DNA of 7,926 nucleotides from Actinomycetota bacterium (GTDB taxonomy: Bacteria; Actinomycetota; Thermoleophilia; Solirubrobacterales; Solirubrobacteraceae): assembly GCA_009699915.1 (NCBI GenBank), contig WLNG01000057.1, positions 1-7,926 on the forward strand, written 5' to 3'. Shown one piece after another: positions 1-6,080 of this stretch (the stretch's first letter is position 1; each line of letters opens with the position of its first letter). The position numbers and the translations under genes are program-made. The notes under the pieces are model-generated. The model made no database searches and was not told the DNA's origin. It worked only from the letters and a program-made list of their open reading frames with translations.

Positions 1-2
1 CC

Positions 3-770
3 GACTTCGATCTCGCGACGAAGTTCGGGCTCTACCCGCGCGAGGCCTCCAGCGCGGTGATGGACATCGTCGCCGATGGTTCCCCGGCGATGGCTCGCAA
101 AGCGATCGAGGGTTCGCTGCTGCGCCTCGGCATGGATCACATCGACCTCTACTACCTCCACCGGGTCGATCCGGCAACCCCGATCGAGGAGTCGATCGGC
201 GCGCTCGCCGAGCTCGTCGCCGAGGGCAAGGTTCGCCACATCGGGCTCAGCGAGGCTTCGGCGGCGACGATCCGCCGCGCCCACGCCGTCCACCCGATCG
301 CCGCCGTGCAGAGCGAGTACTCGATGTGGGAGCGGGAAATTGAGGCCGAGGTGCTGCCGACGATGCGCGAGCTGGGCATCGGGCTCGTCGCCTTCTCGCC
401 GCTCGGACGCGGGTTCCTGAGCGGCGCGATCACGAGCCTCGCCGACCTCCCGCAGGACGATGTGCGCAGGTTGATCCCGCGCCTGGACGATCAGCACTTC
501 GAGACCAACCTCGCGATCGCCGACAAGGTCGTGGAGATCGCCGCCGAGCTGGGCGCCACCGCAGGACAGCTCGCGCTGGCGTGGGTACTCGCCCAGGGAG
601 ATGACATCGTCGTAATCCCGGGGACCAAGCGCCGCTCGTACCTCGAGGAGAACCTCGGAGCCGCTCAGCTGCAGCTTTCAGCTGCGGTGCTCGCCCGCAT
701 CGATGCCGAGCTGCCGACCGCAGTCGGGGAGCGCTACCAGGCGGCCGCTCTCAAGCTGATCGACCGCTAG
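3..770 (+). CDS. Aldo/keto reductase, 5'-truncated by the window edge
   Basis: Likely a cytoplasmic NADPH-dependent oxidoreductase acting on carbonyl substrates; the substrate cannot be told. The frame is open from base 3, so the true start lies outside. About 255 residues are visible against roughly 320-330 for the family, so some 70 N-terminal residues are missing, including the catalytic Asp and Tyr. The two other tetrad residues are visible: Lys in LATKFG (bases 12-29) and His in YYLHR (His codon 159-161). Family features follow in order: [11 protein letters not shown] near 222-254, [10 protein letters not shown] near 306-335, [11 protein letters not shown] near 393-425, and the cofactor-binding IPGTKR with the later ENLGA near 615-662. 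These are typical of the AKR subgroup of YajO/PLR-like enzymes. It is probably co-transcribed with clpP, which begins 9 bases after its TAG. The general family is secure; the exact reaction is unknown. Confidence 0.93.
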   Translation, partial: DFDLATKFGLYPREASSAVMDIVADGSPAMARKAIEGSLLRLGMDHIDLYYLHRVDPATPIEESIGALAELVAEGKVRHIGLSEASAATIRRAHAVHPIAAVQSEYSMWEREIEAEVLPTMRELGIGLVAFSPLGRGFLSGAITSLADLPQDDVRRLIPRLDDQHFETNLAIADKVVEIAAELGATAGQLALAWVLAQGDDIVVIPGTKRRSYLEENLGAAQLQLSAAVLARIDAELPTAVGERYQAAALKLIDR

Positions 771-773
771 GGT
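768..773 (+). promoter_or_regulatory. -10-like hexamer before clpP (TAGGGT)
   Basis: TAGGGT ends 6 bases before the clpP ATG, the spacing expected if transcription starts at the ATG. Its first three bases are also the stop codon of the reductase gene. The same bases contain AGGG, which could instead serve as a weak ribosome binding site in a read-through mRNA. The sequence alone does not separate the two readings. Confidence 0.35.
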
Positions 774-779
774 CCGTTC

Positions 780-1361
780 ATGCCCCTCATCCCCACCGTC
801 GTCGAGTCCACGGCGCGCGGCGAACGCGAGTACGACATCTACTCGCGCCTGCTCAACGAGCGCATCATCTTCCTCGGGACCCCCGTCGACGATCAGGTCG
901 CGAATCTGATCGTGGCGCAGCTGCTGCACCTGGAGTCGGAGGACCCGGAAAAGGACATCTCGATCTACGTCAACTCGCCGGGCGGCTCGATCTACGCCGG
1001 GATGGCGATCTACGACACGATGCAGTTCATCAAGCCCGACGTGCAGACGATCTGCTGCGGGGTCGCCATGTCGATGGGCTCGCTGCTGCTGGCCGCAGGT
1101 GCGAAGGGCAAGCGGTGCGCGCTGCCCAACAGCCGGATCCTGATCCACCAGCCCTCCTCTGGGTTTCAGGGCCAGTCGTCGGACATCGAGATCCACATGA
1201 ACGAGATCCTGAAGACCCGCGCGATGATCGACGATCTCTACGCCCTCCACACCGGGCAGACCGTCGAGCGAGTCCATGCGGACATGGAGCGGGACCGCTT
1301 CTTCACCGCCGATCAGGCCGCCGAGTACGGGCTGATCGACCAGGTCATCAGCACCCACTGA
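780..1361 (+). CDS. clpP: ATP-dependent Clp protease proteolytic subunit ClpP
   Basis: Serine peptidase (family S14) that forms the tetradecameric cytoplasmic chamber of Clp proteases. It degrades proteins unfolded by ClpX or ClpC and releases short peptides. The protein has 193 residues, the usual length without a long propeptide. The catalytic triad is complete: Ser98 in GVAMSMGS, His123 in RILIHQPS and Asp172 in ERDRFF. The substrate-binding YVNSPGGS segment (63-70) and the C-terminal [11 protein letters not shown] are canonical. ATG at 780 is chosen because the mature-like start [11 protein letters not shown] matches the family. It is not followed by clpX and no trigger-factor gene is visible upstream; instead it follows a reductase and faces a convergent M32 peptidase. 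Many actinobacteria have two or more ClpP proteins, so this may be a separately located paralogue. Confidence 0.97.
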   Translation: MPLIPTVVESTARGEREYDIYSRLLNERIIFLGTPVDDQVANLIVAQLLHLESEDPEKDISIYVNSPGGSIYAGMAIYDTMQFIKPDVQTICCGVAMSMGSLLLAAGAKGKRCALPNSRILIHQPSSGFQGQSSDIEIHMNEILKTRAMIDDLYALHTGQTVERVHADMERDRFFTADQAAEYGLIDQVISTH

Positions 1362-1377
1362 GCGAACGGCCGCTCAG
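1358..1377. terminator. Hairpin between convergent genes, candidate bidirectional terminator
   Basis: CTGAGCG (1358-1364) and CGCTCAG (1371-1377) form a perfect 7-bp stem around a 6-base loop, AACGGC. The left arm holds the clpP stop codon (TGA, 1359-1361). The right arm holds the stop of the convergent peptidase (TGA on the minus strand, 1374-1376). No T-tract follows on either side, so if it terminates transcription it is not a classical intrinsic terminator. It could instead block converging polymerases or protect mRNA 3' ends. Confidence 0.5.
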
Positions 1378-2876
1378 GCCAGCCCGTAGAGCTCGGAGTA
1401 CTTCGCCCGCAGGTCCTCGAGTAGCGGCGTCGGATCGAGCTTCTCGCCCGTGGCTTGCAGCAGCAGCTCAGGCGGATCCAGCCGCCGGCCAAAGCGATGG
1501 ACGTGCTCGCGCAGCCAGTCGCGGACCGGTTCGCAATCGCCGCGCGCGATCGCCGCGTCGACGTCCGGTTGCGCTCTGCGCAGCGCACGCCAGAGCTGCG
1601 CGCTGACGATGTTCCCGATCGCGTATGTCGGGAAGTAGCCGAACTCTCCGAACGCCCAGTGGACGTCTTGCAGGCAGCCACTCCGGTCGTCGGGGACGGT
1701 GACGCCGAGCAGCTCTTGCATCAGCTGCGCCCACGCCTCTGGAAGGTCGGCGACGGCGAGGGTCCCCTCGATCAGGGCGACCTCGATCTCAAAGCGCAGG
1801 ATCACGTGGAGGGCATAAGTGACCTCGTCTGCCTCGACCCGGATCAGCGACGGCCGGACGATGTTGCTGCGCCTGAGGAAGTCCTCCAGCCCGATCCCCT
1901 GCAACGGGGGCAGCAGTTCGGCGGCACGCCCCAGCCAGTAGGACCAGAACGCCCGGGAGCGCCCCACCTGGTTCTCCCAGAGCCGGCTCTGGGACTCGTG
2001 GATCCCCATCGAAACGCCGCTTCCCAGCGTGGTGCGCGCGAGCTCCGGATCGACGCCCTCCTCATAGAGGCTGTGACCGACCTCATGCATGACGGCGAAG
2101 AGGCCGCCGAGGTCGGCCTCGTCCCAGCGCGCAGTGACACGCTGATCGTGAGGACCGGCGCTCTGCGAGAACGGATGGCGTGAGTCATCCAAGCGCCAGG
2201 AGCGCTCATCGAACCCGAACGAGTGGGCCACCTCCAACGCCAGCGTCCGCTGCCCGGCCTCGGCGAGGCCACCCGGCAACGGCTCAGGCTCCGGGCGCTC
2301 GGCGATCTCACGGGCGAGCGGGACGAGCCCCTCGCGCAGACGGCCGAAGACGCTGCGGATCGCGGCTGTCGTGGCCCCCGGCTCGTACGGCTGCAGGAGC
2401 GCGTCGTACGGATGCGCCGCCTCAGGGAAGCAGGCGGCCAGCTGACGGCGCAGCTCGACCTGGCGCTCGAGGTGCGGCCGGAACGCGGCGAAGTCGTCCG
2501 ACTCGCGCGCAGCGGCCCACGCCGGAATCGCGGCGGCGCTTGCACGCTCGATCTCCGCGGTGAGCTCGAGTGGTATTCGTACGGCGCGCTCGTGATCGCG
2601 TGCGACGACCCTGGCGATCGCCGCGTCGATCGTGTCGGGATGGGCCTCGGCGGCCAGGGCGGCGGTCAGCTCGGCGATCCGAGGATCCGCGAGCCTGGAA
2701 TGGGCGAGCTGCTCAAGCGTCGCCAGCACCTCGCCCCGGTAGCTCGCGCCTTCCGGCGGCATCATCGTCTCGCGGTCCCAGCCGAGGACGGCAGCGGCGT
2801 TCCCGAGGTCGGTGAGGGTCCCGAGCAGTTCGCGCAGCTCGGCGGCCGAGGGCGACGGAGTCGAGGATCCTTCCAT
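1374..2876 (-). CDS. M32 family zinc carboxypeptidase (carboxypeptidase Taq-like)
   Basis: Metallopeptidase that removes C-terminal residues from peptides, expected in the cytoplasm as there is no signal peptide. Its 500 residues match the normal family length. The five M32 signature motifs are all visible: DQRVT (244-248), the zinc site HEVGH (264-268) with Glu265 as general base, HESQS (293-297) supplying the third ligand Glu294, IRVEAD (345-350), and GCLQDVHW (400-407). The N-terminal LGWDRETMMP (31-40) is also typical. The ATG at 2876 is supported by TAGCCT ending 7 bases upstream and by a normal N-terminus; there is no Shine-Dalgarno sequence. It is convergent with clpP (12-base gap) and divergent from the Tim44-like gene (39-base gap). 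With ClpP it could act in successive steps of protein and peptide turnover, but this is inference from location. Confidence 0.96.
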   Translation of the reverse strand: MEGSSTPSPSAAELRELLGTLTDLGNAAAVLGWDRETMMPPEGASYRGEVLATLEQLAHSRLADPRIAELTAALAAEAHPDTIDAAIARVVARDHERAVRIPLELTAEIERASAAAIPAWAAARESDDFAAFRPHLERQVELRRQLAACFPEAAHPYDALLQPYEPGATTAAIRSVFGRLREGLVPLAREIAERPEPEPLPGGLAEAGQRTLALEVAHSFGFDERSWRLDDSRHPFSQSAGPHDQRVTARWDEADLGGLFAVMHEVGHSLYEEGVDPELARTTLGSGVSMGIHESQSRLWENQVGRSRAFWSYWLGRAAELLPPLQGIGLEDFLRRSNIVRPSLIRVEADEVTYALHVILRFEIEVALIEGTLAVADLPEAWAQLMQELLGVTVPDDRSGCLQDVHWAFGEFGYFPTYAIGNIVSAQLWRALRRAQPDVDAAIARGDCEPVRDWLREHVHRFGRRLDPPELLLQATGEKLDPTPLLEDLRAKYSELYGLA

Positions 2877-2880
2877 CCGT

Positions 2881-2903
2881 CGCAGGCTACCCGGCCGCCT
2901 GCG
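2881..2903. repeat. Inverted repeat in divergent promoter, candidate operator
   Basis: CGCAGGC (2881-2887) and GCCTGCG (2897-2903) are perfect 7-bp inverted arms separated by 9 bases (TACCCGGCC). The dyad occupies most of the 39-base gap between the divergent peptidase and Tim44-like genes. It overlaps the -10-like hexamers of both. A dimeric regulator bound here would block both promoters. GC-rich DNA yields such repeats by chance, so the placement is the main argument. Confidence 0.4.
2884..2889 (-). promoter_or_regulatory. -10-like hexamer of the M32 peptidase (TAGCCT)
   Basis: On the minus strand TAGCCT ends 7 bases before the peptidase ATG. This fits a leaderless transcript starting at or next to the ATG. 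No clear -35 element is visible at 16-18 bases upstream. Confidence 0.45.
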
Positions 2904-2908
2904 AGACT
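2900..2908 (+). promoter_or_regulatory. Extended -10-like element of the Tim44-like gene (TGCGAGACT)
   Basis: TGC followed by GAGACT resembles an extended -10, with the hexamer ending 7 bases before the ATG at 2916. The identical 9-base string with identical spacing precedes the XRE-cupin gene (6065-6073). There is no Shine-Dalgarno sequence between it and the ATG. Confidence 0.45.
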
Positions 2909-2915
2909 GGACAGC

Positions 2916-4217
2916 ATGGGTGTCATTCCCTTCATCACCGGCGCGGCCGGCGGCGGGTCATCGAGCTTCGGTGGCGGCAGCTTCGGCGGCGGAGGAGGAT
3001 TCTCCGGCGGTGGCGGTGGCCGCTACTACGGCGGCAGCGGGGGCGGAATCTACGTCGGCAGCGGGGGCGGATGGGTCGTGCTGGCGATCATCCTGATCGT
3101 CATTGCCGTGGTGCTGCTGAGCGTGATCAATACCTGGCTGGTGACCCGGCAGATGCGTCGGCGGCTTGATGAGCGCGACGCGCAGGTCCGCCGCGCAGCC
3201 GCACAGGCCGCAGAGGACGATGCCGCGTTCGCACTCGAGCGGGTCGTCGCGGACACCGGCGTGATGTTCCACGCCATCCAGGGAGCCTGGGACGCCCGTG
3301 ACCAGTCAGCGCTGGAGCGCCTCGTCGGGCCGGACCTGATGGTCGAGTGGCGACGGCGCCTGACCGACTTCGATCGCCGAGGCTGGCACAACCGCGTGCG
3401 CGTGATCAGCGGACCGGCGATCCGGTACGTCGGCCTGACGAACCGCGAGGACGACGCGGAGGACCGTGTCGTGGTGAACGTGGAGGCATCGCTGGAGGAC
3501 TACGTCGAGTCCGGCGGGCGCCGGGTGATGCGCAGCGGCACCACAGCCTCGGTCGTCGAGCTGCGGGAGTACTGGACGCTCGCCAAGCGCGAGGGCCGCT
3601 GGATCCTCACCTCCATCGAGCAGAACGTCGAGGGGGCGCACAACCTGAGCGCGCCGCTCGTACCCTCACCGTGGGCGGATGAACGCGTGCGGGACGAGGC
3701 TGTCCTGGAGGGCGCCGCGGCCGGAGCGCCGATCGGTGGCATGACGACCAGCGACCTCATCAGCGTCAGCCTGGCGGAGGACGCAAGCGCTCAGGCGCTC
3801 GATCTCTCGCTCGCCGACGCACGCTTCGCCCCTGACGTATTGAGCGTTGCCGCTCGCCGCGCCGCCGAGGCGTGGGCCGAAGCCGTCGACGGCGACGACG
3901 CCCCGTTGAACGCCGTCGCAACACCGGCCGCCGTCGCCGCCCTGCTCTATGGCGGTGACGCGGAGCGGCGCACGCGGTTGGTCGTGCGGGGGCCGCGGAT
4001 CGAGCAGGTCACGGTGGAGCTGCTGCTCCCGACCCCGGAGCCGGCCCGGATGCTCGTCGGTGTGCGCGTGCGCGGGCGCCGTTACATCGAGGATCGCGAC
4101 ACCGCCGCCGTGGTCTCCGGATCACGAGACGCGGAAACCACCTTCACCGAGCGCTGGATGATGGCGCTCGACGGCCCTGAGACGATGCCCTGGCGCCTGA
4201 CCGGCGTGGGCGCCTAG
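2916..4217 (+). CDS. Glycine-rich membrane protein with two Tim44-like domains
   Basis: A 433-residue protein of unknown role. Residues 9-52 are a Gly/Ser-rich tract, 53-75 a hydrophobic membrane span, and 76-93 are rich in Arg. By the positive-inside rule the glycine tract would lie outside and the rest in the cytoplasm. Residues about 105-238 form a Tim44-like domain (cystatin/NTF2-like fold), with VISGPAIRYV (163-172) and the closing strand ELREYW...GRWILTSI (215-234). After a linker, residues 305-431 look like a diverged second copy, with VVRGPRIEQV (356-365) and TERWMMALDG...PWRLTGV (411-431). Mitochondrial Tim44 binds membrane and import partners; bacterial members are poorly understood, so no transport role is claimed. 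The ATG at 2916 is chosen because it opens directly onto the glycine tract and has a promoter-like element 7 bases upstream; the frame is open further upstream but runs antisense to the peptidase. Confidence 0.85.
   Translation: MGVIPFITGAAGGGSSSFGGGSFGGGGGFSGGGGGRYYGGSGGGIYVGSGGGWVVLAIILIVIAVVLLSVINTWLVTRQMRRRLDERDAQVRRAAAQAAEDDAAFALERVVADTGVMFHAIQGAWDARDQSALERLVGPDLMVEWRRRLTDFDRRGWHNRVRVISGPAIRYVGLTNREDDAEDRVVVNVEASLEDYVESGGRRVMRSGTTASVVELREYWTLAKREGRWILTSIEQNVEGAHNLSAPLVPSPWADERVRDEAVLEGAAAGAPIGGMTTSDLISVSLAEDASAQALDLSLADARFAPDVLSVAARRAAEAWAEAVDGDDAPLNAVATPAAVAALLYGGDAERRTRLVVRGPRIEQVTVELLLPTPEPARMLVGVRVRGRRYIEDRDTAAVVSGSRDAETTFTERWMMALDGPETMPWRLTGVGA
2940..3071 (+). repeat. Low-complexity GGC-rich tract coding for poly-Gly/Ser
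   Basis: Imperfect repeats of GGCGGC and GGCAGC units encode runs such as SFGGGSFGGGGGFSGGGGG. This is a simple-sequence segment inside the Tim44-like gene, prone to length change by replication slippage. It probably forms a flexible extracytoplasmic tail before the membrane span. Confidence 0.8.
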
Positions 4218-4498
4218 CGCGAGCTCTCCGGTCGCAGCAGCCCGAGCAGTTCCCCGATGTCGTGGCCCTGCTCCAGCGGATGACGCAGGGGGAGCTCATC
4301 GTGCACCTGATATCGGTTGCGGCGCCCCTCGCGACTGCGCGTGAGGTACCCGGCCTCCACGAGTTCGGCGACGATCCGCTGGGCGGCGCGCTCGGTGATA
4401 CCGACCTCTGCGGCGGCTTCACGCAGGCGGATTCCCGGGTCACGGGCGACGCAGAGCAGCACGTGTGCGTGGTTCGTGAGGAAGGTCCAAGTCGTCAT
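4214..4498 (-). CDS. Small winged-helix (MarR-like) transcriptional regulator
   Basis: A 94-residue one-domain DNA-binding protein. It opens with TWTFLTNHAHVLLCVARDPG, a form I recognise from a widespread actinobacterial family. The helix-turn-helix spans residues about 23-48 (RLREAAAEVGITERAAQRIV, then AELVEAGYL), and a basic wing at 52-63 (LTRSREGRRNRY) follows. A short C-terminal segment, LRHPLEQGHDIGELLGLL, may dimerise or sense a ligand; no ligand site is evident. The ATG at 4498 is preferred over a GTG at 4519, since the family starts at MTTW-like sequence and TACCAT lies 9 bases upstream. It is divergent from the CNNM gene across 43 bases, so autoregulation and control of that neighbour are plausible. 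Its stop overlaps the stop of the Tim44-like gene in CTAG. Confidence 0.88.
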   Translation of the reverse strand: MTTWTFLTNHAHVLLCVARDPGIRLREAAAEVGITERAAQRIVAELVEAGYLTRSREGRRNRYQVHDELPLRHPLEQGHDIGELLGLLRPESSR

Positions 4499-4507
4499 CG
4501 CCCGGCG

Positions 4508-4513
4508 ATGGTA
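4508..4513 (-). promoter_or_regulatory. -10-like hexamer of the winged-helix gene (TACCAT)
   Basis: On the minus strand TACCAT ends 9 bases before the ATG at 4498. Transcription would start 2-3 bases before the ATG, leaving almost no leader. No Shine-Dalgarno sequence is visible. Confidence 0.35.
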
Positions 4514-4525
4514 GGGCACGCCCGT

Positions 4526-4531
4526 TAGGCT
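4526..4531 (+). promoter_or_regulatory. -10-like hexamer of the CNNM gene (TAGGCT)
   Basis: TAGGCT ends 10 bases before the GTG at 4542. The predicted transcript would have a leader of only a few bases. It lies in the 43-base gap shared with the divergent winged-helix gene. Confidence 0.35.
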
Positions 4532-4541
4532 CGCTGGCTAC

Positions 4542-5798
4542 GTGACCGCACTCGGACTCGTCGGCGTTCTCCTTCTGATCCTCGCGAACGCGTTTTTCGT
4601 GACCGCCGAGTACGCGCTCGTGACCGCACCGAGGGCCCGGCTGCAGGCGCTCGCGAACGAGGGGCGCGGCGGCGCAGCGCGCGCGCTGAAGCTGATGGAC
4701 GAGCCGGTGCGGCTGCTCGGCACGATCCAGGTGGGGATCACGACGCTCGGAATCGCCCTCGGCGCCCTCGGCGAGCCGGTCTTCCGCGAGCTGCTCGAGC
4801 CTGCACTCGCGACGGCCGCGTCGTTCGCCCTCGCCTTCCTCATCATCACGTTCCTGAGCGTGGTGCTCGGCGAGCTCGTGCCTAAGACCGTCGCGCTGAG
4901 TCACGCGCCGGCCATCGCGATGGTCGTCGCGCGCCCGATCGGCACGCTGCAGGTGCTGCTCGGACCGGCGGTATGGATCCTCCAGCACGCCGCACGCCTC
5001 GTGCTGCGGCTGCTGCGTATCCCGGCCGATCCGGCCGGCGCGAGCGTCCACACCGTCGATGAGCTGCGCGGCTTCGTCGCCGAGGCCGAGGATTCCGGAC
5101 TGATCGAGGAGGCAGAGGAGGAGATGCTTTACAACGTCTTCGACTTCGCCACCCAGGAGGCGGCCGATCTCATGGTCGCCTGGTCCGAGGTCGTGACGCT
5201 CGAGGCCTCGCTGCCGGCGCGGCTCGCCCTGGAGGAGGCTCTCCAGTCCCCCCATACGCGCTTCCCCGTCCTGCGCGGGTCGCTCGATGACGTCGCGGGG
5301 TTCGTCCACCTGCGCGACCTCGCCGCGGCGGCGCAGGTCGGCCCGGAGCGACCGATCGAGCCGCTCGCGCGCGACCTGCCGGTCGTCCCCGAGACGAAGG
5401 ATGTCGGCGCCCTGCTCCAAGAGATGCGCAAGGCTGGCGTACCGATGGTGCTCGTCGTCAATGAGTACGGATCGACGCTCGGGATCGTCACCCTGACCGA
5501 CCTTGTCGAGGAGATCGTCGGCGAGATCGAAGAGGAGTACGGACTGCCCGACGAGACGGTGCAGGAGCTCCCGGATGGTCGGCTGCGCGTCTCCGGCACG
5601 CACACGACCGACGACTTCAACGAGCGCTTCGGGACCGTCCTGCCGACCGAGGACTACCGGACGCTCGGCGGCCTGGTCTTCGGCCGCCTCGGACGCGCGC
5701 CGCGCCGTGGCGACCGCGTGGACGTCGGCGACCTGGAGTTCGAGGTCGAGCAGGTGGAAGGGCCGCGGGCCGAGCGGCTGCTGGTCCGGCTCCCCTGA
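4542..5798 (+). CDS. CNNM/CorC (HlyC/TlyC-type) membrane protein with CBS pair
   Basis: A 418-residue integral membrane protein of the family often annotated as hemolysin or magnesium/cobalt efflux protein; members studied closely act in Mg2+ transport. The CNNM (DUF21) membrane domain covers residues 1-165, with the opening ANAFFVTAEYALV (15-27), the segment LGTIQVGITTLGIALGALGEP (59-79) and the conserved GELVPK (110-115). A cytoplasmic CBS pair follows (about 200-325): FPVLRGSLDDVAGFVHLRDL (241-260) belongs to the first, and VLVVNEYGSTLGIVTLTDLV (303-322) to the second. The C-terminal CorC_HlyC domain is about 335-417, with DYRTLGGLVFGRLGRAPRRGD. The GTG start at 4542 gives the normal N-terminus. 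The S4 gene starts 23 bases downstream. A divergent winged-helix gene may regulate it. Despite the family name, no haemolytic activity should be assumed. Confidence 0.94.
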   Translation: MTALGLVGVLLLILANAFFVTAEYALVTAPRARLQALANEGRGGAARALKLMDEPVRLLGTIQVGITTLGIALGALGEPVFRELLEPALATAASFALAFLIITFLSVVLGELVPKTVALSHAPAIAMVVARPIGTLQVLLGPAVWILQHAARLVLRLLRIPADPAGASVHTVDELRGFVAEAEDSGLIEEAEEEMLYNVFDFATQEAADLMVAWSEVVTLEASLPARLALEEALQSPHTRFPVLRGSLDDVAGFVHLRDLAAAAQVGPERPIEPLARDLPVVPETKDVGALLQEMRKAGVPMVLVVNEYGSTLGIVTLTDLVEEIVGEIEEEYGLPDETVQELPDGRLRVSGTHTTDDFNERFGTVLPTEDYRTLGGLVFGRLGRAPRRGDRVDVGDLEFEVEQVEGPRAERLLVRLP

Positions 5799-5809
5799 GC
5801 GACGACGGC

Positions 5810-5815
5810 TACGCT
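5810..5815 (+). promoter_or_regulatory. -10-like hexamer of the S4-domain gene (TACGCT)
   Basis: TACGCT ends 6 bases before the ATG at 5822, in the 23-base gap after the CNNM gene. This fits a leaderless transcript for the small gene, although read-through from the CNNM gene is equally possible. No Shine-Dalgarno sequence is present between it and the ATG. Confidence 0.42.
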
Positions 5816-5821
5816 CGCTCC

Positions 5822-6040
5822 ATGCCCGTCGACGTCCCGATCCGTGGTGAGATGATCCGCCTCGGCCAGCTCCTCAAGCTCGCCGACCTCGCCGATGGCG
5901 GCGGTGACGTGAAGTTGATCCTCGGGGGCGGCGCGGTCTTCGTCAACGGAGAGCCGGAGAACCGACGCGGCCGGCAGCTGCACGCCGGCGACGTGGTTCT
6001 CGTCGGAGGCACCCAGCTGCGCGTCGTCGCAGGCTCCTGA
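5822..6040 (+). CDS. S4-domain RNA-binding protein (YaaA/RlbA/YbcJ-like)
   Basis: A 72-residue protein that is essentially one S4 RNA-binding domain. The pattern begins with IRLGQLLKLADLADGGGD (12-29), where related proteins carry a similar IxLxQxLK..G...SGG stretch. It continues through the conserved FVNGEPENRRGRQLHAGD (40-57). In the family these proteins bind structured RNA; the Bacillus member has been linked to ribosome assembly. The usual KxxL-type position is here KLILGGGAVFVNG, with glycines where lysine or glutamate is common. The length is normal for the family. It sits 23 bases behind the CNNM gene and 40 bases before the XRE-cupin start, all on the plus strand, and may be partly co-transcribed with them. 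Confidence 0.9.
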   Translation: MPVDVPIRGEMIRLGQLLKLADLADGGGDVKLILGGGAVFVNGEPENRRGRQLHAGDVVLVGGTQLRVVAGS

Positions 6041-6064
6041 CGCAGGCGGCCCGTCCTTGCGCGC

Positions 6065-6073
6065 TGCGAGACT
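6065..6073 (+). promoter_or_regulatory. Extended -10-like element of the XRE-cupin gene (TGCGAGACT)
   Basis: The string is identical to the one at 2900-2908, and its hexamer GAGACT ends 7 bases before GTG 6081, the same spacing. This supports GTG 6081 over an upstream TTG at 6057. No Shine-Dalgarno sequence is visible. Confidence 0.45.
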
Positions 6074-6080
6074 CGCGGCC

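Noticed and set aside
1455..2183. Plus-strand open frame of 242 codons antisense to the M32 peptidase
   Set aside because: No recognisable domain; all M32 signature motifs are intact on the other strand.
2223..2915. Upstream extension of the Tim44-like gene by 231 codons
   Set aside because: The extension is antisense to the peptidase, has shadow-like composition, and would bypass the promoter-like element and the ATG at 2916 that leads straight into the family-typical glycine tract.
4210..4220. GCGC-CTA-GCGC as a terminator between the Tim44-like and winged-helix genes
   Set aside because: Only 4 bp with a 3-base loop and no T-tract; expected by chance in GC-rich DNA.
4499..4519. GTG start at 4519 for the winged-helix gene
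   Set aside because: It would add MPYHRRA, which does not resemble the family N-terminus; MTTWTF at 4498 does.
4440..5603. Minus-strand open frame of 387 codons opposite the CNNM gene
   Set aside because: Its protein is rich in Arg, Asp, Glu, Gln and Gly without domain pattern, and it lies fully antisense to a clear CNNM family gene. Long antisense frames are expected in GC-rich DNA.
6057..6080. TTG start eight codons upstream for the XRE-cupin gene
   Set aside because: The added residues include part of the TGCGAGACT element, and GTG 6081 fits the spacing seen at other genes. It is not excluded.
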